Source: Avedoeria sp964651245 (GTDB lineage Bacteria > Chloroflexota > Anaerolineae > Epilineales > Epilineaceae). From it: 64,000 nucleotides of DNA. The translations under genes were made by a program, and so were the position numbers. The stretch spans positions 1-64,000 of the forward strand of contig CAZYVI010000020.1 of assembly GCA_964651245.1 (NCBI GenBank), given 5' to 3'. Of this stretch, positions 42,781-51,596 are shown piece after piece. The notes under the pieces are model-generated. The model saw only the letters and a list, made by a program, of their open reading frames with translations. It made no database searches and was not told the DNA's origin. Position 1 is the first letter of the stretch. Every line of letters starts with the position of its first letter.

Positions 42781-43359
42781 ATGAACCGCATTCGCCACGC
42801 GGCGCTCCTCGGCGCCGTCCTGTTGCCGCTCCTGGCCGGTTGCGGCCAGCCGGCCGACGACGCCGCCGACCCGATCACCGGCGCGCCGACCACGGCGGCC
42901 GCCGGCGCCGCCGACGTCGCCGTGCCGACGACGGCCGCCGCGCCCGCCGACGCCCAACCGGCCGCCGTCAGCCAGCTGTGCGCCAGCGATCCGCAGCCGC
43001 CCGACGTCTCGGGCAGCGACTTCGTCGAGCTCGAGGGCGGGCTCAAGATCAAGGACGTCGTCGTCGGCACCGGGGCGGAAGTGCAGCCGGGCATGGCGAC
43101 CGCCATGCACTACGCCGGCTTCCTCGAGGACGGCACGCGCTTCGACACGAGCTGCACGCGGGGCGAGCCGCTGCCGACCGACCTCAGCCCGGGCAGCCTG
43201 ATCGACGGCTGGATCCAGGGCATCCCGGGCATGAAGGTCGGCGGCCGCCGGACCCTGGTGATCCCGGCCGCGCTCGGCTACGGCGCCTCGGGCTACCCGC
43301 CGGTGATCCCGCCGGACGCGACGCTGATCTTCGACGTCGAGGTGATGGAGAGCCGCTAG
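42781..43359 (+). CDS. Lipoprotein FKBP-type peptidyl-prolyl isomerase
   Basis: A 192-residue protein with a lipoprotein signal (LLPLLAGC, Cys21 lipidated), an Ala/Thr/Pro-rich tether to about residue 70 and a C-terminal FKBP domain. The domain has the classic GLKIKDVVVGTGAEVQPG, MHYAGFLEDGTRFDTS, LIDGWIQGIPGMKVGGRR and IPAALGYGASGYPPVIPPDATLIFDVE segments. Active-site Tyr, Phe, Asp, Trp and Tyr positions are retained. It acts on the outer face of the membrane as a folding catalyst. The next gene starts 2 bases after its stop. Confidence 0.93.
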   Translation: MNRIRHAALLGAVLLPLLAGCGQPADDAADPITGAPTTAAAGAADVAVPTTAAAPADAQPAAVSQLCASDPQPPDVSGSDFVELEGGLKIKDVVVGTGAEVQPGMATAMHYAGFLEDGTRFDTSCTRGEPLPTDLSPGSLIDGWIQGIPGMKVGGRRTLVIPAALGYGASGYPPVIPPDATLIFDVEVMESR

Positions 43360-43361
43360 CC

Positions 43362-45323
43362 GTGGATCCGGCCGGCCTCGCCACCGCCGCCCACGCCGCC
43401 GTCGCGGCGCGCCACGGCCCCGCCGCGGCCGACCGCGCCGCGGCGGGCATCGCGCGCGCCGCGGCGCGCTGGCGGGACGACGACGGGTCGGCCGAGGCGT
43501 TCGCGGCGCTGTGCGCCGAACTCTGGGTCGAGGAGGCGGACGACCGCGCCCGCCTCCTCGACCGCCTCGAGGCCGTGATCGACGCCGTCGACGGGCACCT
43601 CTACGAGATCCGTCGCGCGCTGCGACGCTGGACCGACCTCGAAGGGCCGGCCCTGCCGGCGTTCGATGGCCTGGCGGCGGTGTTCGACCCGGCGCCGGGC
43701 CTCGACGACCAGTGGTATGCCCAGCGCCTGGCCTTCGCAGCGTTGTTGAACTTCGACGCGCCCGACCTGGCGACGATGCAGGCGGCGGGCCACGCCTGGA
43801 CGGCCGACGACTGGGCGGCGGCGCGGGTGGCGCAGCGGTTCCGGTCGCGGTTGTCGCCCGCGCTTGGGCACGCCCGCCGCGCCGCGCTCCACGCCGCCGA
43901 CGACTTCGTCAACGCCCAGCACGTCCAGGTCGGCCACCTCGTCGACGCCGACGGGCGCCGCGTCGGCGGGCTCGGCCGCCCCCTCGTAGCCCACTGGCTC
44001 GTGCGCCAGGCGATCCGCGACGGCTACCGCAGCGCCGACCCGGCCGCCGGCCGGGCCCGCCAGCGCGCGCTGGCGTGGGTCATGCGCCGCACGATCGACG
44101 GCACGCTGCCGCGCGCCCAGCTCGCGCCCGGCGCGGACGCACCGTGGGATCCGGCGGCCAACACGATCGCGGACCAGGCGGTGGCCGAGGGCGCGCAGCT
44201 CGGGCCGGAGCGCTACGCGCGCTGGCTGGCGCTGTTCCGGGTGGCGCAGGCCGAGGACGCCGAAGACCCGACGTCGGGCTCGGCGATCGAGCGCGCCTGC
44301 GACCGCGACCGCGAGATCGCCGCCGCCGACGTCGAGCGGATCCTCGTCGACCTTCTCGATGCGCCCGAGCGCCGGACGATCGAGGCCTGGCTCGTCGGGC
44401 GCCTCGGCCGGCCGCTCGAGCCGTTCGACATCTACTTCGACGCCGCCTTGCCCGGCGTCGACGCCGCCGACCTCGATGCGCGGGTGGCCGAGCGCTTTCC
44501 CGATGCCGCCGCCCTCGAGGCCGCGCTGCCCGACATCCTGGCCGGGCTCGGCTTCAACGCCGCCGACGCCGACTTCCTCGGCCGGCGCGTGCGCGTCGAG
44601 ATCGCGCGCGGCGCCGGCCATGCCTCGCCGCCCGGCATCGCCGAGCGGCCGGCCTGGCTGCGGACGAACGGCCGCGGCGGCCGCCTCGACTGGAGCGGCT
44701 TCGACATCGCCCTGCACGAGCTGGGGCACAACGTCGAGCAGCTGGTGAGCCTCCACCGCGTGCCGCGGCCGGCGCTGCGCGGCGTGCCCAACACCGCCTG
44801 CAGCGAAGCGTTCGCGTTCCTGTTCCAAGCCGAGGCCCGCCGCGTCCTCGGGCTGGCCGACGACGTCGGGCAGGCGCGCGCGGCCGCCGCGGTCACCGTC
44901 GAGACGGCGCTCGACGCCCTCCAGGTCGCCGGACCGGCCCTGCTCGAGCTCGACGTCTGGCGCTGGCTCTACGCCCATCCGGACGCGGACGCTGCCGCGC
45001 TGCGCGACGCCGTGCTCGAGCGCGCCGGCGCGCTTTGGCGCCGGCACTACGGCGCCTACGGCGACGACCCCTACGCGCTGCTGGCGGCCTACCAGCACAT
45101 GATCGCCTACCCGCTCTACCTGCCGAACTACGCCATCGGCCACGTGATCGGCCACCAGATCCGACGCCACCTGGCCGGCGGCGACATGGCGGCCGAGACG
45201 CTGCGCATCTGCGCCATCGGCCGCCTGACGCCGGCCTTGTGGCTCGAGCGCGCGGTCGGCGCCGCGCTCGACGCCCGCGGCCTCGTGGCCGACGCCGCGG
45301 CAGCGGTGGCCGTGCTGGGGTGA
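43362..45323 (+). CDS. HELGH zinc metallopeptidase-like protein
   Basis: A 653-residue protein; GTG at 43362 with GGAGAG 8 bases upstream. It is mostly helical and has no signal peptide. FDIALHELGHNVEQL (His about 452) gives the HExxH zinc motif. NTACSEAFAFLFQAEA about 30 residues later supplies a plausible third ligand Glu, as in M3-type peptidases. The C-terminal part contains GAYGDDPYALLAAYQHMIAYPLYLPNYAIGHVIGHQIR in pieces typical of the helical bowl of such enzymes. Subfamily is uncertain. It forms an operon with the FKBP lipoprotein and probably the subtilisin gene. Confidence 0.75.
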   Translation: MDPAGLATAAHAAVAARHGPAAADRAAAGIARAAARWRDDDGSAEAFAALCAELWVEEADDRARLLDRLEAVIDAVDGHLYEIRRALRRWTDLEGPALPAFDGLAAVFDPAPGLDDQWYAQRLAFAALLNFDAPDLATMQAAGHAWTADDWAAARVAQRFRSRLSPALGHARRAALHAADDFVNAQHVQVGHLVDADGRRVGGLGRPLVAHWLVRQAIRDGYRSADPAAGRARQRALAWVMRRTIDGTLPRAQLAPGADAPWDPAANTIADQAVAEGAQLGPERYARWLALFRVAQAEDAEDPTSGSAIERACDRDREIAAADVERILVDLLDAPERRTIEAWLVGRLGRPLEPFDIYFDAALPGVDAADLDARVAERFPDAAALEAALPDILAGLGFNAADADFLGRRVRVEIARGAGHASPPGIAERPAWLRTNGRGGRLDWSGFDIALHELGHNVEQLVSLHRVPRPALRGVPNTACSEAFAFLFQAEARRVLGLADDVGQARAAAAVTVETALDALQVAGPALLELDVWRWLYAHPDADAAALRDAVLERAGALWRRHYGAYGDDPYALLAAYQHMIAYPLYLPNYAIGHVIGHQIRRHLAGGDMAAETLRICAIGRLTPALWLERAVGAALDARGLVADAAAAVAVLG

Positions 45324-48300
45324 CGCCGCGTCGCCGGCGTGTCGCCGAGTACCGATTCGGCGCCCGGTGCGTCGTGATCGGGGTGAGACACCTGTACCGC
45401 CCTCGCCCGGGGCGCGGCGCGCACCCGCGAGCGTCCGACGGCCGACCGTGCGCGTTCGTCGGCGCCGCGCGGCCGCGGCGGGTTCGTGGCGCGCGCCCGC
45501 GCGGCCGGTGGGTCGCCGTCGCCTCCGCGGCGCTCGTCGTGCTGACGACCCTCCCCGGCGACGTGGCGCGCAGCGCTGGCGCCGGTCCGGCGGCGGCGCC
45601 GCCGTCGGTGACGGCCGCCTGGGCGCAGGCGGCGCCGTCCGCACCGAGGTTCACGCCGCGGTCGGCCGCGGTCGACCGCGCGCTGGCCGACGGGCGCGGC
45701 TGGTCGGGCGAAGCCGCCCAGACGAGGCGCGACGTGATCGTCGTGCTGCGCGGTGCGACGGCCTGGGAGCGCTTCCGCGCCGCGGAGCGCGACCCGGCCG
45801 CGGCGCTGGGCGTCGCCGGCCGGTGGCTGGCGCTGCCGGCGCCGGCCGGCGGCGGCCGCGGCGCCGCGGCCGCGCGGCGCGCGGCCCTCGACAGCGCGTA
45901 CGGCGACGCCGCGCGCGTCCAAGCGCCGCTGCGGCGGGCGCTGGCCGCCCGCGGCGCGCCGCTCGTGTCGGCGCTCGACACCGTGGCCAACGCGATGGTC
46001 GTGGCCGCGACGCGGGCGGATGTCGCGGCGCTTGCGGCGCGCGACGACGTCGCGGCGGTGTGGGCGGCCCCGGACCACCGGCTCGCCCTCCTGTCAGCCG
46101 GGCCGCACGTCGGCGCCGACGCGGCCCGCGCCGCCCTCGATCTCGACGGGCGCGGCGTCACGATCGGGGTGATCGACACCGGCATCGACTACTTCCACGC
46201 CGCCTTCGGCGCGGCGGGGCGCGCCGCCGACTACGCCGCCGACGACCACGGCGTCGTCGAGGACGGCACGTTCCCGACCGCGGTCGTCGTCGGCGGGCAC
46301 GACTTCGCCGGCGCCGGCTACAACGGCAGCGGGGCGCCGAACCCGGATCCCGACCCGGTCGACGAGAACGGGCACGGCACCCACGTGGCGGGCATCGCGG
46401 CCGGCCGGGCCTGGCCGGGCAGCGCGGCCGGCGTGGCGCCCGGCGCACGGCTCGTCGCGCTCAAGGTGTTCGGCGCCGGCGGCAGCACGAACCTGGCGTA
46501 CGATGCGATCGAGTGGGCGGTCGAGGCGAAGCTCGGCCGCCCCGTCGCCGGCCACGCGGCGGCCGTCGACGTCCTGAACCTCAGCCTCGGCTCGGCGTGG
46601 GCCTCGACGTCGTCCTTCGAGAGCGACGTCATCGCCGCGGCGACGGCGGCCGGCATCGTCGTCGTCGGGGCGGCCGGCAACGACGGCGACGTGGCCTTCA
46701 TCGCCGGCGGCCCCGGCCTGGCGGATGAGGCGATCGGCGTCGCCAGCACCGTCGGTCCCGGGCAGCTGGGCGACCGGGTGCAGGTCGTCGTGGACGGGGT
46801 CACCGCCGACGTCGAGGCGATCGAGGCCCATCCCAGCCTCGCGCAGCGCCTTGCGGCCGTCGGCCGGCTCGAGGGCGACGCCGTCTGGCTGGGGCTGGGC
46901 TGCACCGCGCCGCCGCCGGGCGCGGCGACCGGGCGCGTGGCCGTCCTGGAGCGCGGCGACTGCACCTTCCGCTCCAAGCTGGCCGGCGCCGCGGCCGCCG
47001 GCGCAGTGGCGGCGTTGGTGGTCGACCACGGCGCCGGGCTGGTGCCGATGGGCGGCGACGCCGAGCCGGTGCCGCTCAGCGCCTACATGATCCCCGCCGT
47101 CGACGGCCAAGCGCTGCGCCGGGCGCTGGACGCCGGCGGCGCGGTGCGGGTGCGTTTCGACGCCGCCTTCAACGGTCGCTTCCCGCGATCCTCGGTCGTC
47201 GACACGGTGTCGCCGTTCTCGAGCCGCGGCGTCGCCCGCGGCGGACGCTTCAAGCCCGACCTGGCGGCGCCCGGCACGGCGATCCGGTCCGCGGCGGTCG
47301 GTTCGGGCAACCGCGCGGTCGCGCTGTCGGGCACGTCGATGGCCGCGCCGATGGTCGCCGGCGGCGCTGCGGTCGTCGTCGAGGCGATGGCGCGCGCCGG
47401 GCGGCCGTTGGGCGGCCGCGACGGCGTCACGCCCAGCGAGGTGCGCGCCCTGCTGGTGGGCGCCGCCGAGCCGATGGTCGGCCGCGTCGACCGCCGCGTG
47501 CCCGATCCGGCGCCGCTGGCCCGCCGCGGCGGCGGCCGGCTGGCGGTCGATGCCGCGGCGCGGTCGCGGACGGTGCTGCGGCCGCTCGAGGGATCGGCGC
47601 TGTCGTTCGGCGCGGTGGCCGCCGATCGCCCATGGGCGGCCGGGCGCACCTTCGAGCTGCGCAACCTGTCCGCGGCGCCGCGCCGCTACGAGCTGTCCGT
47701 CGCCTTCGCCGGTCCGGGCGAGGTCGAGGCCGGGCTGCGGCTCGCGCCCTCGGAGACCATCGTCACCGTTGGCCCCGGCGCCGCGGTCCGGTCCGAGCTG
47801 CGGGCCGAGATCGTGCCGTCCGAGCTGGCCCCGGACACCCGCCGCGGCGGGGCGACCGCGATGAACGGCGACGGCCGGCTCGACGCGAGCGAGCGCGACG
47901 CGTTCTTGGTGGCGACCGAGCTCGATGCGACCGGCCTGCCGCGCGTGGGCGGCGACGTGGTGCGGGCGCCGATCTGGGCCTATGCCCGCGGCGCCTCGGC
48001 GCTCGCGGCGCCGGCGACCGTGGCGGTGGCCGCCGCGGCGACCGCCGTCGCGATCCCGATCGCGAACCCGGGCCCGCTGCCGGGCGTGGCGGAGGGGTTC
48101 ACCTGGCTCGGCAGCGACCCGCTCGAGGCCAACGTGCCCGACGGCTTCGACGTGGCCGAGGTAGGCGCGCGGTGGGTGGGCGCCGGCGCCGGTCGCCGCC
48201 TCGAGCTGGCCGTCGTGCTCGGCGCCCCGACGCTGGCGCCCTACGACGTGCTCGTCGAGGCCAGCCTCGACACGAACGGCGACGGCGTCATCGACCGGAC

Positions 48301-49201
48301 GCTGCGCGTCGACGACGCGGCGGCGGTGACGGTCGGCGCGTCCGCCAGCGGCGTCTTGGTGACGATCGCCGGGGACGCGCGCGGCCGTGCGCCGGCCGTC
48401 GCCGGGCCGGCCGACGTCGACGTGAACAGCCGGCTGGTCGTCCTCGCCGCCGACGCGGTCGACCTGGGGCTGCCCGCCGACGGCCCGCCGCCGCCGCTCG
48501 CGCTGGCCGTCGAGGCGACGGCACGCTTCGGCGGCGTCCGGGTCGACAGCGCCCCGGACGGCGCCCTGCGCGCCGGTCGGATCGCGGCCGGGCTGCGGTG
48601 GGACACCCGGACGCTGCCGCCCCCGGCGGCCGAGCCGCGGGTCCGGCTGGCGCCCGGCGGGTCCGGCGTCCTGGACGTCGGGCTGGCCGACGAGTCGGGC
48701 GAGGCGGGCGCGCCGGGCGACCCCGGCGCGGTGCTGCTGCTGTTCACCGCCAACGCCCCCGGGCCGCTCGACCACCAGGTCGTGCGCATCGACCGCGGCG
48801 GCGGCCGCCCGCCCACGACGCCGACCCTGTCGGCGCCGGCCACCGCGACCACCCCCGCGGCGGCGACGTCCGCCCCGACGGCGGCGGGACCGACGTCGAG
48901 CCCGCCGCCGCCCACCGCCGCGCCGACGGCCACGCCATCGCCGACCGACGAGCCCACGGTGGCGCCGCGGCTGCCGACGATCGCCCTGCCGGTGGAGCCG
49001 ACGGCCACCGCGACCCCGGCGGCGACGGTCGAGTCGACGCCGCCGTCCGAGCCGACGCCGGCCGGTGGCCGCCCGACCGCGACCCTCCCCGCCGCCACGC
49101 CGACCGATCCGCCGACGGCGACGCCGAGGGTCGCTGGACCGCCTTGGCCGAGCCGCATCCACCTGCCGTTCGCCTACCGCTACGTCCGGCCGCGGCGCTG
49201 A
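45320..49201 (+). CDS. Large secreted subtilisin-like (S8) protease with PA domain and C-terminal LPFA motif
   Basis: About 1293 residues from the GTG at 45320, which overlaps the previous stop (GTGA); GTGs at 45374 and 45383 are alternatives. A hydrophobic export segment (WVAVASAALVVLTTLP) lies near residue 80 in this numbering. The catalytic triad is visible: GVIDTGID (Asp, about 284), NGHGTHVAG (His, about 350) and GTSMAAPMVAGG (Ser, about 671). A protease-associated domain (about 515-590, GRVAVLERGDCTFRSKLAGA) is inserted between His and Ser. Beta-rich regions follow, then a Thr/Pro linker of about 110 residues, ending SRIHLPFAYRYVRPRR. It is probably an extracellular protease held at the surface. 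Confidence 0.88.
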   Translation: MTPRRRRVAEYRFGARCVVIGVRHLYRPRPGRGAHPRASDGRPCAFVGAARPRRVRGARPRGRWVAVASAALVVLTTLPGDVARSAGAGPAAAPPSVTAAWAQAAPSAPRFTPRSAAVDRALADGRGWSGEAAQTRRDVIVVLRGATAWERFRAAERDPAAALGVAGRWLALPAPAGGGRGAAAARRAALDSAYGDAARVQAPLRRALAARGAPLVSALDTVANAMVVAATRADVAALAARDDVAAVWAAPDHRLALLSAGPHVGADAARAALDLDGRGVTIGVIDTGIDYFHAAFGAAGRAADYAADDHGVVEDGTFPTAVVVGGHDFAGAGYNGSGAPNPDPDPVDENGHGTHVAGIAAGRAWPGSAAGVAPGARLVALKVFGAGGSTNLAYDAIEWAVEAKLGRPVAGHAAAVDVLNLSLGSAWASTSSFESDVIAAATAAGIVVVGAAGNDGDVAFIAGGPGLADEAIGVASTVGPGQLGDRVQVVVDGVTADVEAIEAHPSLAQRLAAVGRLEGDAVWLGLGCTAPPPGAATGRVAVLERGDCTFRSKLAGAAAAGAVAALVVDHGAGLVPMGGDAEPVPLSAYMIPAVDGQALRRALDAGGAVRVRFDAAFNGRFPRSSVVDTVSPFSSRGVARGGRFKPDLAAPGTAIRSAAVGSGNRAVALSGTSMAAPMVAGGAAVVVEAMARAGRPLGGRDGVTPSEVRALLVGAAEPMVGRVDRRVPDPAPLARRGGGRLAVDAAARSRTVLRPLEGSALSFGAVAADRPWAAGRTFELRNLSAAPRRYELSVAFAGPGEVEAGLRLAPSETIVTVGPGAAVRSELRAEIVPSELAPDTRRGGATAMNGDGRLDASERDAFLVATELDATGLPRVGGDVVRAPIWAYARGASALAAPATVAVAAAATAVAIPIANPGPLPGVAEGFTWLGSDPLEANVPDGFDVAEVGARWVGAGAGRRLELAVVLGAPTLAPYDVLVEASLDTNGDGVIDRTLRVDDAAAVTVGASASGVLVTIAGDARGRAPAVAGPADVDVNSRLVVLAADAVDLGLPADGPPPPLALAVEATARFGGVRVDSAPDGALRAGRIAAGLRWDTRTLPPPAAEPRVRLAPGGSGVLDVGLADESGEAGAPGDPGAVLLLFTANAPGPLDHQVVRIDRGGGRPPTTPTLSAPATATTPAAATSAPTAAGPTSSPPPPTAAPTATPSPTDEPTVAPRLPTIALPVEPTATATPAATVESTPPSEPTPAGGRPTATLPAATPTDPPTATPRVAGPPWPSRIHLPFAYRYVRPRR

Positions 49202-49451
49202 CCGCACGGCTGCGGCGCATCGGTGGCCGACGGGTTCGACGCGGCGCGTGAACGCGGTCGAGATCCACGGTCGCGCGGTTCGCTGCCGGCCCTCTAACCC
49301 CCGTCCACGCCGCCGCGTTGGGTACCGCAGATCGATCGCTCGCCGGAGCGTCGCGGGTGCGGGACCGGCGCCACCGCATCGACGCCGAACCGAGCGAGGA
49401 TCCAACCGATTTGAACCGTTGGCCGTCCGTGGAACAAGGAGTCTGACCGCC

Positions 49452-50081
49452 ATGACCACGACCTACCCGTCCAGCCGCCGTCGCCTGCTCGCCGTCGCCG
49501 TGACGGCGGGGCTGACGGCCTTCCTCGCCGGGCTGGCGCCCGCGCCGACCCACGCCCAGGACACCGGCGCCCGCCGGCCGTCGCCCGAGCAGTGCGCCAA
49601 GCGCTGCGACGAGAACGCCCGGGCGATGTACCGCCGCTGCGTGGCCTCGGGCGCGGCCGAGGAGCGCTGCGCCAACGCCGCCCGCCAGGCGGCCGCCGAG
49701 TGCAAGAAGGACTGCCGGCCGGCCGCGCGGCCGCCCGTCGCCGTCGACGCCTGCCACCGCGATTGCGCCACGAAGGCCCGCGAGGCGCACAAGGCGTGCA
49801 TCGACGGCGGTGGCGACGCAGCGCAGTGCGCCGAGGACGCCCGGGCCCAGCTCAAGGCCTGCCACGAAGCGTGCCCCAAGCCCGATCCGGCGCCGTCGGT
49901 GAACTGCGAGGCGGTCTGCGAGCGCGCCGCCGAGCATGCCGAGCAGCGCTGCCTGGCGGCCGGCGGCACGGCCGAGCGCTGCAACGCGGCGGCGGATGCG
50001 GCCCGCACGCAGTGCACCACCCGCTGCGCCCGCAGCGGCGAGCGCCCGCCGAACCCCGGCGTCCGCCCCGGCCCGCGCTAG
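49452..50081 (+). CDS. Secreted protein of three identical-spacing six-Cys repeats
   Basis: A 209-residue protein; ATG at 49452 with AAGGAG 10 bases upstream. A basic signal peptide (RRRLLAVAVTAGLTAFLAGL, then THAQD) leads to three 41-residue repeats (48-88, 101-141, 152-192). Every repeat has the same spacing, CX3CX10CX9CX10CX3C, with Ala/Glu/Arg-rich helical stretches between (AKRC..., HRDC..., EAVC...). The two outer CX3C motifs on facing helices would disulfide-bond into a helical hairpin, as in the twin-CX3C and CX9C proteins of mitochondria. Pro/Ala linkers join the repeats. No family recognised. It stands alone between the protease and a strong terminator hairpin. Confidence 0.8.
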   Translation: MTTTYPSSRRRLLAVAVTAGLTAFLAGLAPAPTHAQDTGARRPSPEQCAKRCDENARAMYRRCVASGAAEERCANAARQAAAECKKDCRPAARPPVAVDACHRDCATKAREAHKACIDGGGDAAQCAEDARAQLKACHEACPKPDPAPSVNCEAVCERAAEHAEQRCLAAGGTAERCNAAADAARTQCTTRCARSGERPPNPGVRPGPR

Positions 50082-50105
50082 GCGCGCCGGGCCTCGTCGA
50101 GCACG

Positions 50106-50151
50106 CGACGCCCCGGTCGCGGCGGCTTCGGTCGCTGCGACCGGGGCGTCG
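50106..50151. terminator. Bidirectional terminator hairpin between convergent genes
   Basis: Arms 50106-50120 and 50137-50151 are perfect 15-base reverse complements around a 16-base loop. It lies 24 bases after the Cys-repeat gene's stop and 40 bases before the convergent DUF1501 gene's stop. There is no T-run, as is common at such GC content. Confidence 0.7.
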
Positions 50152-50191
50152 TCGCGTCGGTCGAGGGCGATCGGCCGCCGCGACGGCCCCG

Positions 50192-51565
50192 CTACGGGGC
50201 GGCGGCGCGGGCCGCGAAGGGCAGGTAGAGCGGCGGCCGCGTCCAGCGCGCCGGTTCGGCGCCGGGGCGGGCGTCGAAGATGCCGTGCTCGACCGGGGAA
50301 TGGTTCGGGAAGACCTCGTAGAGGCGCGGGTTCCCCAGGCGCTTGGCCAGCAGCTCGGCCAGGACGTCGCGGTAGTCGATCGTGATCGCCAGGTCCTCGC
50401 CGTCGGCCAGCGCCTCGGGCGCGAGGCCAGGCCAGCGCGTGTGGACGCCGCGGCGAACCGCGCCGGACACGACGAACATGCAGCTGCCGTGGCCGTGGTC
50501 GGTGCCGTTGCCGGCGTTCTGGGCCACGCGGCGGCCGAACTCGCTCATCGTCAAGACGGTCACGCCGGGATCGTCGAAGTGCCGGCCGAGGTCCTGGTAG
50601 AAGGCGTAGAGCGCCTTGTCGAGCGTGGACAGGAGGTTGAACATCATGCCGCGCGTCGGGTCGTCCCAGCCCCAGATCTGGTTGATGTGGGTGTCCCAGC
50701 CGCCGTGGTCGATGCACGCCACCTCGAGCCCGACGTCGGCCTTGATGAGCTGCGCCACTTGCTGGAGGCCGCGGCCGAGCGGCTCGTCGGGGTACTGGGC
50801 GCCGTTCTCGGGCGCGTGGCGGGCCGGGTCGGCCCGCTCCAAGAGCGCCAGCGCGTCGAGGGTGGCGCGGGCGTCGGCGGCGAACCAGTCGCCGGCGCAC
50901 CACAGCTGCTCGATCATCGACGTGAACCGGCCGATCTCGGCCGGATCGCCTTGGAGGTGCATGTCGGCGATGTTCTGCAGCGCCGAGGCCGGGATGGGAC
51001 CGCGCAGGCTCTCGGGCACGACCGGGCCGACGCCGATCGCGCGAAACGGCGAGGCGTTGCGCTGCGCCGTCGCCGACAGGTGGCGGCCGAGCCAGCCCGT
51101 CGTCAGGCTCTGGGCGCCGAGCGTGCCGCGCTCCATCAGGCTCATCGCGTCGAAGTGGCTGCGCGAGCCGTGCGGCGCGCCCGTGGCATGGACGACGCCG
51201 AGGCGGCCGTCGTCCCAGATGCGCTTGAGCCCGGTCAGGGCGGGGTTGAGGCCGAACTGGTCGTCGAGGCCGAGGACCGTCTTGGCGTCGCCCGCCTTCG
51301 GCGGCTTGAACGCGATGCGCGGCCGCTTGTCGTAGTACGCCTGCTCGGTGTAGGGCACCACGGCGGACAGGCCGTCCATGCCGCCGCGCTGGAAGATCAC
51401 CACCAGGATGTCACCGCGCTGCGGGGCGCCGGCGGTGCGGAACGCCAGCCGCGGCCAGGCGCCGGGCAGGGCGGACGCGCCGAGCGCGCCGGCGCCGCCG
51501 AGCAGGCGGCGCCGCGTGAAGGCGGCGGGATCGGCGGGCGTCGAGGGCGTGCGGGTGTCGGTCAT
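50192..51565 (-). CDS. DUF1501 family protein with Tat signal and C-terminal LPFA motif
   Basis: A 457-residue protein; ATG at 51565. The N-terminus TRRRLLGGAGALGASALPG is a twin-arginine signal. The body matches DUF1501 (sulfatase-like fold): ILVVIFQRGGMDGLSAVVPY, GAPHGSRSHFDAM, VACIDHGGWDTHINQ, VTVLTMSEFGRRVAQNAGNGTDHGHG. His and Asp residues resemble the metal ligands of alkaline-phosphatase-type enzymes. The tail PPLYLPFAARAAAP carries the same LPFA motif as the protease and surface proteins here. DUF1501 proteins are exported but uncharacterised. It follows the DUF1800 gene by 31 bases. Confidence 0.88.
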   Translation of the reverse strand: MTDTRTPSTPADPAAFTRRRLLGGAGALGASALPGAWPRLAFRTAGAPQRGDILVVIFQRGGMDGLSAVVPYTEQAYYDKRPRIAFKPPKAGDAKTVLGLDDQFGLNPALTGLKRIWDDGRLGVVHATGAPHGSRSHFDAMSLMERGTLGAQSLTTGWLGRHLSATAQRNASPFRAIGVGPVVPESLRGPIPASALQNIADMHLQGDPAEIGRFTSMIEQLWCAGDWFAADARATLDALALLERADPARHAPENGAQYPDEPLGRGLQQVAQLIKADVGLEVACIDHGGWDTHINQIWGWDDPTRGMMFNLLSTLDKALYAFYQDLGRHFDDPGVTVLTMSEFGRRVAQNAGNGTDHGHGSCMFVVSGAVRRGVHTRWPGLAPEALADGEDLAITIDYRDVLAELLAKRLGNPRLYEVFPNHSPVEHGIFDARPGAEPARWTRPPLYLPFAARAAAP

Positions 51566-51596
51566 CGGGCGCCTCCGCGGAGACAGTGGGCCACGG

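Noticed and set aside
42665..49201. A single protease-maturation operon spanning FKBP, HELGH peptidase and subtilisin with the Cys-repeat protein
   Set aside because: The first three are tightly spaced and plausibly co-transcribed, but the Cys-repeat gene is 250 bases away with its own ribosome binding site and terminator, and no functional link is visible.
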